A stretch of DNA of 64,000 nt from Schistosoma haematobium (GCF_000699445.3 NC_067202.1:3469429-3533428); one strand, 5' to 3'; shown: positions 51,356 through 62,600, counted from the first letter of the stretch. Notes: generated from the letters alone by a model not told the origin. Numbers and translations are program-made.

Positions 51356-51741
51356 CTGATTGCTATCCAAATATACATTTCGTCAATCCTCGTAAAGATC
51401 ATCGACTTAAATGTTGTTAGTGAATAACGAAATGAAAATAAGTTAAATACGAGAATGAAGTTTTGAATACGTATATTTTGTACAACGTTGATCAAAACAA
51501 ACAATCAAAGAGACGGAGCGAGGTGAAATGACGCGAGGCGGAGTTGGCTCAATCGCCTTCTCCATTGCGCGTCATTTTGTATTGCTTCACTTTCCGATCA
51601 ACGATTGTACGAAATATAAGTATTCAAAAATTCATTCTCTTATTTGATTTATTTGATTCCGTTATTCACTAATACGAGTTAAGTCAACAATTTTATACGA
51701 GGATTGGCAACATGTATATTGCGATAACAAGCAGCAAACTA
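51356..51741. mobile_element. Fold-back (inverted-repeat) element, ~385 bp
   Basis: Left arm 51,356-51,500 and right arm 51,603-51,741 are reverse complements over about 140 bp with mismatches: 'ttgctatccaaatatacat...caatcctcgta' against 'tacgaggattgg.aacatgtatattgcgataaca'. The centre around 51,548 is itself partly palindromic ('gaggtgaaatgacgcg' against 'cgcgtcattttgtattgcttcac'). No ORF. Half copies occur at 4,040-4,275 and 43,360-43,600. It resembles a MITE or fold-back transposon; the class is unproven. Confidence 0.68.
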
Positions 51742-51794
51742 TTTACTTGGAGTCAGATCTAGGGCCACAAAATTATAAACCAACTATTTAACAG

Positions 51795-52630
51795 TTGCAT
51801 TTGAAAACAATAACAAAGAAGATCATTCAACATGTAATAGTTATAAAAGTTCTACCTCCCGAAAAATCTACTCCGTTCCACTTTTTTGGTGAAGACACTG
51901 ACAAAATGCAGAGTCTTATGACCACTCTAAGCAACTATGCAGCCATGTTCGGGATGCGATTCTCCCCCTCGAAATGCAAAATGTTGCTTCAGGACTGGGT
52001 TACATCGACATTTGAACTAATGATAGGCAGTGAAGTAGTTGAGCGTGTCGACCGCTTCACTAATCTTGGAAGTCTCATCAGCCCTTGTGGTCTGGTGTGT
52101 GACGAAATCTCAGCACGGATACAAAAGGCTCGACTAGCTTTTGCCAACTTGCGTCATTTATGGCGTAGGCGAGATATCCGTCTACCAAACTAAGGACGGG
52201 TTTACTGCGCAATAATTTGTTCCGTCCTAATTAATGGTAGTGAAACATGAACTGAGCCATGTTGGTAGATGTAGACTACCTGTTTGGAATCCGCGAGACG
52301 ATAGCAACCGATGATTAGAAACCTTAAATGACATGGCTCAAAATGGCATAGGTGCATCCACTCTTCGTGATCTCTCAAATTCTAATCTTCTGAATTCTTT
52401 ATGTTCCTTTCTTTTTTCTCTTTCCAAATTTATTTCACTGGATTATACTCCTTGAATAACATTCTTTAAGCCTGAATCTTTGCGATTATTGCTTATACTT
52501 TTACTACCTCTACCACTATGGGATTTGAATCGATAACTGTATCTCTGTGCTAATGTGATATGACAACTTGAACTGATATATGTACGTACGTACGTACAAA
52601 GTTCTATGTTGTTACTTACTGACTGAATAA
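51795..52630 (+). pseudogene. RTE-like RT C-terminal fragment, family 1
   Basis: The frame 51,795-52,193 reads [67 protein letters not shown]; the FADD block is degraded. After a stop the C-terminus is partly deleted ('actgagccatgttggtagatgtagactacc'), then a 3' UTR and a short 'acttactgactga' tail. Confidence 0.76.
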
Positions 52631-52639
52631 CTCCGTTCT

Positions 52640-53205
52640 ATCATTCTATTCTAGCATTTATTCTACAAGCTGAAAATCTTAAATTCCTTAATACGAAAAT
52701 ACATGAATTGATATATGTTATTTTTCTCTTTAAAATTCTTAAAACACGGGGGAAAAAGTTACTTAGAATATCTTACTTATTCATCATCAGTAAGTAATAG
52801 TCTTAAAATTAATACTAAAAAACTTATACCTGTACACAGCAAAGCGCAAGTAACATTTGACTGGATGAGAAGATAATTTATGGATGATTTACTTAAGTAA
52901 CTTGGAGTATATCCATCTACATACATCGGAGAAAAGGATGGTTATAAATTAGTGTAATGAACTTGGATTATGATTAATAATTTGATTATTATGATTATGG
53001 TTTACATCATGAACTGGCATCAGTTACAATGGTAAAATGCTACTTGACCATATAGATGAATGGATTTCGCGCCAAAACTCAAAATCTACTATCTTAAATC
53101 TGATTGGTTCATTCATCAATTATAGTCTCATTTATTACTCAGCTTATTGACTCAGTTATTTATGCCAAGTACGTGAATATTAAAATGATAACAATTCTAG
53201 TTAAC
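52640..53205. other. Intergenic, nothing recognised
   Basis: AT-rich, no recognised feature. Confidence 0.4.
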
Positions 53206-53209
53206 AATT

Positions 53210-53545
53210 TTACTGTAATCAGATAGGGCTTTTTGGATGGTATAGTAATTTAATAGTTGAATTCATGAGTCAATTGAAGCTAGACCACCATAAAAGATCT
53301 GAAAGCACTGGATGACCGTGTCGTCCTATTATGGGACTCCTCAGTGACAGTGCGTATCCACGATCTCGCCCCCCGCTGGAGTCGAACCCAGGACCTATCG
53401 ATCTCGTGCGCGAATACTTAACCACAAGACCACCGAACCGGCCGGTATCCAACAGTGTTAATGTCTAACTTCAACCAATTCATGGAGATACACCATCGTC
53501 CACCATTATCATTAGTGAGTTACTATCTCACAACTGTAGTCTAGT
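53210..53545 (-). mobile_element. SINE family A, minus
   Basis: On plus: reverse body, 'gagtcgaacccagg' B-box, 'caagaccaccgaaccggcc' A-box, then a partial reverse 5' extension. Confidence 0.74.
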
Positions 53546-53694
53546 CATTATGATCTTACGATTATATCACATTTCTCAAGAAATTATCCAAGTGTAAAAT
53601 TCCTTTCTTTTCGACTTGGAATGAATTAAAGAAATCTTTAGATTTTATAAAAACCAAAGAAAGCACAAAAATCGACTTTACTTATAATTATTAT

Positions 53695-53990
53695 GGTGGA
53701 CAGTGGTGCAATTTCATGGATTGGTTGAAGTTAGACATTAACACCGTTGGATTCCGCCGGCCCAATGGTCTATTGGTTAAGCGTTCGCACGCGAAACTGA
53801 TAGATCCTTGGTTCGAGTCTCTCCGGGGCGGGATCGTGGATGCTCACTGCCATTGAGGTGTCCCATACTGTGACGAAACGACCATCCAGTGCTTCCAAGT
53901 TTTCCATAGTGGTCTAGTTTCAATTGACTCATGATTTCAATCAACTATTAAAATTACTAAAATCTCGACAAAACCCCTTCTGATATTATT
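53695..53990 (+). mobile_element. SINE family A, plus
   Basis: 'ggcccaatggtctattggtta' A-box, 'ggttcgagtctctcc' B-box, body with 'gtcccatactgtgacgaaac', end block 'gactcatgatttcaatc'. It faces the copy at 53,210-53,545. Confidence 0.76.
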
Positions 53991-54400
53991 ATTGGATACA
54001 TGACCCAATTTGTTGACATTTAATACGGATACATAAAAATATGTAAAAAACAAAGACAATGTTTACCTTTTAAGAACCTAATCAATATTCAAATTATTGA
54101 TTATCTATGCATATGTATATGAGCAAGTGGAGGTTAATAATTTGATATGAATAGACTTTACACTTATGAAAATGATTTTTTCACAAGAATATTTATCATA
54201 CCATTATTTTGATTATACATTGTAGTCATAATCAATAATTGAATGATTAGAGCGTTGGATACTAAGTCTTTCTATAAAAAAAAGATAAAAGTACCACACT
54301 CTACTTTAGTTTAATTGATTGGCTTGAGCACTTATAGTTTTGGAAACTTAATCGAACTATATTGGCTGAAGCATTTGTATCTTTAAAGTTTTACTATGTC

Positions 54401-54953
54401 TGTTATGAACGGGGAATTAAGAAGCCCAGACAATTACGAAAGCTATTTTCTTGGGACGTTATTGCATTTCATTCAAAACCTGTAAAACACTTATATTTAT
54501 TTTTGTCCCTATCTTATTCTACATAACACGAGCTTTCGTTCTATGTATCATTCACTAGCATACCCTTTTTTGTTCCAAAAATATTGTAATTTAAACATTA
54601 TATTTTGCACTATAATTTCTACCCTAATTCCCTGTTCGGGCATAACTGTATTTTTCCAAATTATCCTACGTCGTGGTCAAGATATGCACTTATTTATTCA
54701 TGTACATTTTTGTAGTAATCCGAATTCAGAGAATCCAGAGTTTAGTGTTCCAACTGTCTTGTCTTCTTTCACTCGCGTGCTTGCCAACCAATCAGGATTT
54801 AGAATAGTTCTCTCTACCCCAATCGAACTCACGCGTATTAGACTCAAGGTTAAGCCACTCAGCCTAACGCGTCAAGGTCATAATTTAGACTACACAGACC
54901 AAGGTCAAGTCATAACAAGTATCACGGGGTAAAAGCGATCCAAGGTCATAACA
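54401..54953 (+). repeat. 5' LTR (553 bp)
   Basis: Terminal inverted TGTTATG/CATAACA. Contains an open 129-codon frame (54,543-54,932) repeated in the 3' LTR; it resembles no known protein and is probably incidental. A diverged solo copy sits at 2,624-3,158. Confidence 0.9.
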
Positions 54954-54972
54954 ACTGGCGACGGAGAATTTT
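54954..54972 (+). promoter_or_regulatory. Probable primer-binding site
   Basis: 'tggcgacggag' begins two bases after the 5' LTR, with the TGG expected to pair with a tRNA 3' CCA. The tRNA was not identified. Confidence 0.5.
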
Positions 54973-55005
54973 TTTTCTTTCCTATATTGATTGATCCAGT
55001 ACAAA

Positions 55006-55923
55006 ATGCCTGTTTCATTGGATGACCTTAAAACTATTCTTCAAATGCAGCAAGCACAAAATGAGGCAAATCAGACGAAGCTTTTGGATGCATTCGCACG
55101 AATGTTCTCATTACAGTCGTCCTCAGCTTGTCAATCAGATAAGCATGAAAGCATCATAAATTCTATTTCTGAATTCCAGTATGATCCTGAAGCTAATGTC
55201 ATTTTCAGTTCGTGGTTTCACCGCTGTGAAGATATTTTCCGCGTTGAATGCTCGCATCTTGATGACGCAGCAAAAGTCCGCTTACTCTTAAGAAGACTGG
55301 GAACACAGGAATATAATAAATATGTGAATTTTATCTTGCCGCAAAATCCACGAGATGTATCATTCAAAGATACAGTCCAGATTTTATCTGATATTTTCGA
55401 TGAACAGTCCTCATTATTTAATACTCGCTATAAATGCTTCCAAATAACGAAATCTCCAGAGGACGATTATCTCACGTATGCCGGGAAGGTAAATCGACAG
55501 TGCGAACGCTTCAAAATAAACGAAATCACAGCGGACCAATTTAAATGCTTGATTTTCATATGTGGTCTAAAGAATGAAGAAGATGCAGATGTCCGTACCA
55601 GAATGTTGGTACGCATTGAACAAGAACCAAATATGACATTACAAATGGTCACAACCGAATGTCAGCGGTTACTTAATCTCAAGCATGACACTGCGATGGT
55701 GCAACAGAAGGGTAAACCTTCCGGTTCTGATTCAATTAATGCGCTCCGATCCATAAAATCATCGAAACAAAACTGTACAAGCATGAAAAAACCTGCCAAC
55801 CCCCCATCACCATGCTGGTTCTGCGGAGCATGGCATTTTGCAAAATTCTGTCCGTTTAAGAATCATAAAATGCCGCAAATGTCATCGCATTGGCCACAAA
55901 GAAGGTCATTGTTCGTTAAATAA
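55006..55923 (+). CDS. gag: Gag-like protein, retrotransposon
   Basis: Structural protein of the LTR element, 305 residues from the ATG at 55,006; the frame is open slightly upstream without another ATG. An N-terminal helical stretch, then a Gag capsid-type region around residues 60-200 (FSSWFHRCEDIF, VRLLLRRLG, DYLTYAGKVNRQCERF, CLIFICGL), and near residue 270 one CX2CX4HX4C zinc knuckle (CWFCGAWHFAKFC). A second knuckle lies just downstream but in the +1 frame, inside the next ORF. Gag ends 16 codons after the first base of that second knuckle. RNA binding and particle assembly are the family role. Confidence 0.8.
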   Translation: MPVSLDDLKTILQMQQAQNEANQTKLLDAFARMFSLQSSSACQSDKHESIINSISEFQYDPEANVIFSSWFHRCEDIFRVECSHLDDAAKVRLLLRRLGTQEYNKYVNFILPQNPRDVSFKDTVQILSDIFDEQSSLFNTRYKCFQITKSPEDDYLTYAGKVNRQCERFKINEITADQFKCLIFICGLKNEEDADVRTRMLVRIEQEPNMTLQMVTTECQRLLNLKHDTAMVQQKGKPSGSDSINALRSIKSSKQNCTSMKKPANPPSPCWFCGAWHFAKFCPFKNHKMPQMSSHWPQRRSLFVK

Positions 55924-58006
55924 ACGCAAGACTAAACATCGTAGTGAAAATTCAAAGCAACAATCAAATAGTCAGATTAAAACCACGTTTGCAACCTTTA
56001 AAGTTGGATTTAAAAATAGGCGGAAATTTGTAAATTTATTAGTAAATGAAAAACTTATACGACTTCAGTTGGACACTGCTTCTGATGTCACGTTGATTTC
56101 AAAGAACACATGGCACAAGTTAGGATGCCCATCCATCCGACCGACAGAACATGTCGCCCGAAATGCGTCAGGAGACATAGTAAAGTTGACAGGAGAGGTC
56201 CTATGCAATGTTCAACTTATGGGAAGTAAATTTACAGATGTTTGTTATCTAACAAATCGACACGATTTAGATCTATTGGGATTAGATTGGATTGCACATG
56301 TTGATACTTTGAACAAATTATTAGATGAGGTATGTTCTCAAAATGTTTCCTATGATTCTATCCAAATCCCTAATGATATTTCTAAATCAAATGCCTCCGA
56401 CGAATCATCCTCTCTGGATATTAACGAATTAAATGCTTCTGATGAAACATGTTCTTATGATCTTTCTGAATCAAACAATTCAAATGTTATGTGTTCTCAC
56501 CATGTCAAATCAAATACCGCCGATTCATTGCCTTCTCATAAAATTTCCAAATCGAATACTTCAGACAAAGTATGCGCTGGTGAAACTTCGGAATCTCATG
56601 TACTTCTTTCTAATGTTATGTCTACATCAAAGTCTTCTGCTTCCTCTCAATTGTCGTCCGTATCTTACATAAACCATCTTCGACAAATTCTTCCAGTGAC
56701 AGCTGCTCGAATCGCTGAACACACTCGCCGCGATCCTATCTTAAGACGATTATCTACATTTATCCAGCGTGGTTGGCCCCCACGTATAACATCTCATGAA
56801 CTGAAACAGTATTATCAACGACGCCAATCTTTATCCATCGTCAATGACTGTATAATGGTTGCTGATCGCGTAGTGGTTCCGTATAACTTACGCTCACTCG
56901 TCCTGAAACAACTGCATACAGCCCATCCAGGTACTGGAAGAATGAAAGCTATTGCTCGAAGTTATGTATATTGGCCTAATATCGATGAACACATCGAAGA
57001 TTTCGTGCGTGCGTGCAGAAAATGTGCTGAGGTTTCTAAGTGTCCACGAAAAGCTGAACTACATTCCTGGCCATCTCCAGAAGAACCTTGGTCGCGTATA
57101 CATGTTGATTTTGCTGGCCCATTCCAGGGTACGTACTTCCTCGTTTGTGTTGATGCTTATTCAAAATGGCCGGAGATTTTTCCTATAAATCAAATCACTT
57201 CGCAACAGACTATCATGAAGCTACGGCAGTTATTCTCCCGTTTTGGAGTTCCAGATGTTCTCGTGACAGATAACGGCACTCAGTTTATTTCTTCCATCTT
57301 CTCAGATTTCTGCAAGAGGTTTGGAGTCAAACATGTCCGTTCACCTCCGTACCATCCACAATCGAATGGTCAGGCCGAAAGGTTTGTAGATACCTTCAAA
57401 AGAGCGCTACTGAAGGCAAAAGGGGAGGGAAAGATAGAGGAGATTCTTGATGACTTTCTCTTGGTCTGTAGAACAACTCCAAACCCATCAACACCAAATC
57501 AAATGTCCCCAGCAGAAATTATGTTTGGTAGAAAAGTAAGAACTGCCCTCGATGCCATGAAACCACAGCAAATAGACATCGGAAAAAGAAACAGAAAGAT
57601 GGAAAACCAATTTGATCGCCATCATGGGGCGAAACGCAGAATTTTCCAGAAAAATCAAAAAGTATACGTCCGCGATTTCCGATATTCACCTCCACAATGG
57701 ACCAGTGGACGCATACTTAAGAGACAAGGGAACGTAATGTATGTGGTGGAAGTTGAAGGACAGAAGTGGACACGCCATGTCAACCACATACTGGAAAATG
57801 CTGGCACTTCACAGAAAACCGAGAAATTAGACTCAATGTGGAGAATCATTCTGGACAGTTTTGACATAAAATGCTCAGCGACTCAGAAGACCACGCAACC
57901 TGAACAAAGTCCTATTAGGAAAGCATCACGGAAACGCAGAAGACCAGATATTCTACAGGTAGACCCAAAGAGGAGAACATACGTTTCCGAAGGAAGATAT
58001 CAATGA
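55838..58006 (+). CDS. pol: Protease-integrase polyprotein without RT/RNase H
   Basis: 722 codons in the +1 frame relative to Gag, overlapping its end by 86 nt. Residues 12-25: zinc knuckle CRKCHRIGHKEGHC. Residues 52-155: retropepsin-like protease with the catalytic D79-T-A-S (Ala in place of the usual Gly, as in several Ty3/gypsy clades) and the LLGLDWI block. Residues 181-262: about six degenerate 14-residue repeats. Residues 285-720: integrase with HHCC zinc fingers (H360, H363, C393, C396), catalytic D424, D478 and E514 with 35 residues between the last two, then a GPY/F-like module (VYVRDF to HVNHI). No YXDD or RNase H motif is present. The first in-frame ATG is not near the start, so expression probably needs a +1 frameshift from Gag. 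Confidence 0.85.
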   Translation: MQNSVRLRIIKCRKCHRIGHKEGHCSLNKRKTKHRSENSKQQSNSQIKTTFATFKVGFKNRRKFVNLLVNEKLIRLQLDTASDVTLISKNTWHKLGCPSIRPTEHVARNASGDIVKLTGEVLCNVQLMGSKFTDVCYLTNRHDLDLLGLDWIAHVDTLNKLLDEVCSQNVSYDSIQIPNDISKSNASDESSSLDINELNASDETCSYDLSESNNSNVMCSHHVKSNTADSLPSHKISKSNTSDKVCAGETSESHVLLSNVMSTSKSSASSQLSSVSYINHLRQILPVTAARIAEHTRRDPILRRLSTFIQRGWPPRITSHELKQYYQRRQSLSIVNDCIMVADRVVVPYNLRSLVLKQLHTAHPGTGRMKAIARSYVYWPNIDEHIEDFVRACRKCAEVSKCPRKAELHSWPSPEEPWSRIHVDFAGPFQGTYFLVCVDAYSKWPEIFPINQITSQQTIMKLRQLFSRFGVPDVLVTDNGTQFISSIFSDFCKRFGVKHVRSPPYHPQSNGQAERFVDTFKRALLKAKGEGKIEEILDDFLLVCRTTPNPSTPNQMSPAEIMFGRKVRTALDAMKPQQIDIGKRNRKMENQFDRHHGAKRRIFQKNQKVYVRDFRYSPPQWTSGRILKRQGNVMYVVEVEGQKWTRHVNHILENAGTSQKTEKLDSMWRIILDSFDIKCSATQKTTQPEQSPIRKASRKRRRPDILQVDPKRRTYVSEGRYQ
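56378..56629 (+). repeat. 42-bp coding tandem repeat (14-residue units) between protease and integrase
   Basis: Units start near 56,378, 56,420, 56,462, 56,504 (39 bp), 56,543 and 56,585. Each carries an S-x-S-N-x-S-D core followed by a Cys/Ser step and an acidic end (for example ISKSNASDESSSLD, ISKSNTSDKVCAGE). Degenerate at the DNA level but kept in frame. Confidence 0.72.
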
Positions 58007-58061
58007 TGATATCTCAGCACTTACCTGTATATAGTAACTAACCATTTTTTTTTCTTTTTTT

Positions 58062-58076
58062 TTTAAAGGGGGAAGG
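58062..58076 (+). promoter_or_regulatory. Polypurine tract
   Basis: 'aaagggggaagg' directly before the 3' LTR, the expected primer for plus-strand DNA synthesis. Confidence 0.75.
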
Positions 58077-58629
58077 TGTTATGAACGGGGAATTAAGAAG
58101 CCCAGACAATTACGAAAGCTATTTTCTTGGGACATTATTGCATTTCATTCAAAACCTGTAAAACACTTATATTTATTTTTGTCCCTATCTTATTCTACAT
58201 AACACGAGCTTTCGTTCTATGTATCATTCACTAGCATACCCTTTTTTGTTCCAAAAATATTGTAATTTAAACATTATATTTTGCACTATAATTTCTACCC
58301 TAATTCCCTGTTCGGGCATAACTGTATTTTTCCAAATTATCCTACGTCGTGGTCAAGATATGCACTTATTTATTCATGTACATTTTTGTAGTAATCCGAA
58401 TTCAGAGAATCCAGAGTTTAGTGTTCCAACTGTCTTGTCTTCTTTCACTCGCGTGCTTGCCAACCAATCAGGATTTAGAATAGTTCTCTCTACCCCAATC
58501 GAACTCACGCGTATTAGACTCAAGGTTAAGCCACTCAGCCTAACGCGTCAAGGTCATAATTTAGACTACACAGACCAAGGTCAAGTCATAACAAGTATCA
58601 CGGGGTAAAAGCGATCCAAGGTCATAACA
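58077..58629 (+). repeat. 3' LTR (553 bp)
   Basis: Same length and, by eye, one substitution from the 5' LTR. Confidence 0.9.
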
Positions 58630-58634
58630 ATGTC

Positions 58635-59250
58635 AGATAGGTAGGTTGGAGGATGATTAAATCAGAAGACATAAGTGTTTTTTATAAATAGTCAGCATCT
58701 GCAGTGACGCTATATATTCAACAAAGGAGGGACGTTTAGATGTTGAAACTAAAGTTAGCGTACCTCTGTTTATCGCATAAATTTCCGTCGCTAGCTAGTA
58801 AAGCTCTTAAAATAACAAGATAGTATGCCGAAAAAAACACTTCGTCAACTGATTTTGACCTTCTATCAAGAACTATGACATAGATAATTGTTATCGGCGG
58901 TACATTTGTCTAGATATGTTAAATATTACATACTAGAAATCAGTGTACATTTCTGGATTCAGAACATATCAGTGTATCATTTAGATGTTAATAGTCATAC
59001 AAGAAATTATTAGTAGTGTATAATGCTTACAGATTATAAATTAATAATGTGAAACATGAACTTTCTGTCTACCCTAGACTATCAGATATATATCAATGTT
59101 AGCCAGAAATTCATATTGCACAGCCCAGTTACACTACTAAAATATAAGTATATAAGTATGCAGTCTTCCACATTTCTCAAAATTCAGTAAAGATATTCTT
59201 TTATGGACCCACTGTTATGACTTTATATTGCGGTCGATTTTTACCCTGTG
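58635..59250. other. Intergenic, nothing recognised
   Basis: AT-rich, no recognised feature. Confidence 0.4.
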
Positions 59251-59255
59251 CTAAC

Positions 59256-59611
59256 TGTTGTGTCCTTGACTGGAAAAACTAGAGCAGCGTACTTATCGAT
59301 CGATTACAATGACACGTAAACACGTACGGACGGCCTAGAGTCTCGATTGGTCTCGCCTCCCTGTCTAGCCCAGTCAGTTGAGTCCAGGACACAAGTCACA
59401 ACCTCTGAGATATGAATCATTATATTTCAAACATACTTTGTTTATATACCAATCAAGCATACCACATCGTACCATAAAATAGAAAACAACATTTTGTAAA
59501 ATATTCAACAAGTGAACAGATATCGACCAATAGGAAATGTCCATTTAAAGTCCAAGGACACCATTGGACTTAACATGATAATTATTGGTCTATTCCTCCG
59601 CATCCACAACA
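59256..59611 (+). repeat. Possible solo LTR of a second family
   Basis: Begins TGTTGTGTCC and ends CACAACA, an inverted terminal match as in LTRs, about 356 bp. A related, less complete copy is at 2,165-2,440. Flanking 5-mers (ctaac, cccac) do not match, so the ends or the class may be wrong. Confidence 0.42.
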
Positions 59612-62600
59612 CCCACAATATGAGTAAAGTTAATGCTTCTATATGAGATGACAAAATGATCAGAACTTACAACAGGAAACCATGGTACAAACTTGTTGTC
59701 ATCTGTAAGAGTGGATTTGTCTGGTGTATCAAAAACTCCATAAAAGTTGTTTTTTTAACAAAAATACACAGCTAGATCTGCATGTACTGTTAGATAGTAG
59801 TGAAGTAAACATTTTGAAATGAACTACAGGAGGTAAGTTTAATTTATGCAATATGAATGGAAATCACACAATACACCAAAGGAATGATGAACACTTCACG
59901 TGCCTATTAACTAAACGGAGTAAAAACCAAAGCTGTGATATATCAGATAATACCTTAAGGAAAACTAAAATCATGCTGACGGTCTGCTAATTATTTGATA
60001 TTTATAGGAAATTCGGAGATAGTTACTTTCTTATTCCGAACGGTACGTTAGGTCACCTAAGACTCATAATTGAGTATTATTATTTCACGTATATAAACAT
60101 CACATCTATAGCTGTTTCCCAAGATAATTCAGCAGCTATTTTGGGTTAGTCAAATGTTTTGAGAATTCACTGGGTAACTGTGTCTACTTAAGACAATCGC
60201 ATATGCTAACAGAATATAAATACTTATAGTAGCTTATAAACGAGTGAGGACGTAATCAACCCGACCTAAATCCCAAAGAATCGTCAACATATAAAAAACG
60301 AACGAGTGTAGAGTACTTGTTTTCACTTTAAAGTTTTTGTGAATAATAATAAATATGTTTTTTCGTTATATTCTAATGAGTAGAAAAATTATATTTCTGA
60401 AGTTTCGTGATTTAATGTGAGCCACTTCTTCAGAACAAATATGTGGATGTCTTTTTCACCGGGATAATTTGTACAGAACTTGAAACCTTATTTATTCTAT
60501 TCTCAGAAAATATTCATAAATTATACGATCGCCAAAACCTATAGATATAAGTACAAACCGTACATGATAGTCGAAAAGATTTGTTGAAATCATTGGAAAC
60601 ATAATTAAAGTAAATACATTCACTCTTTTTCTTTTCCTACATTCAGTTTTTAATTTATACTTTTTTATATCCTGCAATTCCATTCTTTCTCCTCGAATCA
60701 TATTATCTATCGTTAGTATCCTTTCTACTGTCAAACAATACTGCTCATACTTTTCACAATTGATTTATCATCGGGTGGTGACCAATGTCATATGTGTAAA
60801 GTCCTTCTTAGTGCAGAACGAATGCTATTGACCAAGTTACAATGTGGCCAATAGTCTAGGTGACTCGAAATTGTTCATACTTTTACTACATAGGAATTTA
60901 TTCTCAACTGATGGACATATGCATACTTGATTCTGACTGACTAGGAAAAATAACTGAGTCAAGAAAAGAAATAAGTGTATTCACAAATGAAAAACATATG
61001 ATATGGATTAAAATCATCAACATTAACCAATTACAAAATAGCGAACAATATAATTCTCTTAAAATGGATAAGTCCAAATCAAAACAAAACCAAAAAGAGG
61101 GACTGAAAAAAAACAGGATAAATAAAATTGTCCACACTTTTCTTTACAATAAACAGAATGAGTGAGGGTACTTTCTTCTACTCTTGTAATTGTTGTATAA
61201 ATGTATATGGGAGAAAATGTTGTGATACTTATATGAATAGATCTCGTGGAATTGTACATAGGATAGGAAAATCTGAAAATGAATCACAAACACACCACGT
61301 TATATCATTTAAGATAAGTTTGGCTTGAATGGGTGGCAGCAATCGTAAACAGTTGTTGATTAGGAGACGTAATGCTAGAAAGATTTACTGTTTAAAAAAC
61401 CTTCGAGGAAAAATACCTTGGTGTTATAGTTTCTCGACTGATTTGTGAACGACTGGAAAGAAAAGAAAAAAAAGTAAACATACATATTCTCAGATATGTT
61501 GAACAAACTGAAGGTATTCACAAGACGATAGGGCTTTTATAGTAACTAAATAAAAGCCTTAGTTACAAACGGATTGTGAAGTTGATGAACACAAAGATTA
61601 GATGGTAAAACTAGGAGTGGATTAAAAGTTAAGTCAATTTGAAAAGAAAGTTGAATCTTGAGCTGAACCTCAGGCTATCGCATATACTCACATCAGCCGG
61701 TTAGGATCAACTTAAAGCTTGGGACAAATGTGAGTGGGTCTAAGTTTCCATACCATGTTAGCACGAGATAAAATTAACAAGATGAGTAGTGAACCAATAG
61801 AAACAATTTAGTACCAATCATAATAAGAACGACCAAGCACAATGTCTTGTTCTTAGGGATTACTAACTAACGTTAGGAATTAAATTTGAAATATTAGGGA
61901 GTTGGTCTCGAGGCAGTAAGTGTGATCAAAATACAAGTCTGAAAGTCACATCATATAATTCTGGCTAGTACTTTACCGATGTCATAACAAAAGCGTATCC
62001 CATCTCATCCACTTTATTTCGTGAATCCAGGTGTTATGATTGGTTTTCACAAACAAAAATGTCCCGTTCAAAGACAAATACATCGACTTAAACTTGATAA
62101 AAAATAAATTACATTTACACTATACGTGTGCTATTAAATGATTCGATGAATCTCACGAAACTTCGGAATGGACCAGCGCATGAAATCACGATGATGCCAA
62201 CTTGAATGACCAAAGATGGATTCAAGTTGCAACAAAATAATCCGGTTAATTTCATAAGATCGACTTTAATTTGACCGTAGATAATTTATTATGGAGGTTA
62301 AAAAATCTGACAAATAAAGGTATAATGAAAATTTAGACTAGGTTTTGCGCCAGCTGGTAGTCATATCTGTATAGTATAAGTTCCTTCCAAGTCTTGGCAG
62401 GTAGAGGGCATTACAAAACTTTTAAAGTTAGGTTGCTCACCAAATGAGTTACAGTTCATTCAAATAATGGATCTTTATCCTTGATATGGAAAATTCTAAA
62501 ATTTGAGTGAAAATAAATCATAACTTAAGAAAGGTTACTATCTTAGTAATATTAGGACCTTTGTGAAATAAAATGCCGACTTCAGAAAAATTAGTGTCAT

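Larger units (their letters stand above)
54396..58634 (+). mobile_element. Young Ty3/gypsy-like LTR retrotransposon lacking RT and RNase H
   Basis: Two 553-bp LTRs (54,401-54,953; 58,077-58,629) start TGTTATG and end CATAACA. I see one difference between them (54,458 G, 58,134 A). The 5-bp duplication ATGTC flanks the element (54,396-54,400; 58,630-58,634). Order: LTR, primer-site region, Gag, protease, a 14-residue tandem repeat, integrase, polypurine tract, LTR. Between protease and integrase only about 120 residues lie where about 500 residues of RT and RNase H would be expected. Gag and the second ORF are both open. The near-identical LTRs point to recent insertion, so a non-autonomous element mobilised by a relative's RT is the simplest reading. 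An internal deletion just before or after insertion is the alternative. Confidence 0.88.

Noticed and set aside
56433..57188. Two plus-strand ORFs within the polyprotein
   Set aside because: Out-of-frame shadows of the protease-integrase ORF.
59256..59611. Confident solo LTR
   Set aside because: Terminal inversion is present but the flanking 5-mers do not match; kept only as a low-confidence repeat.
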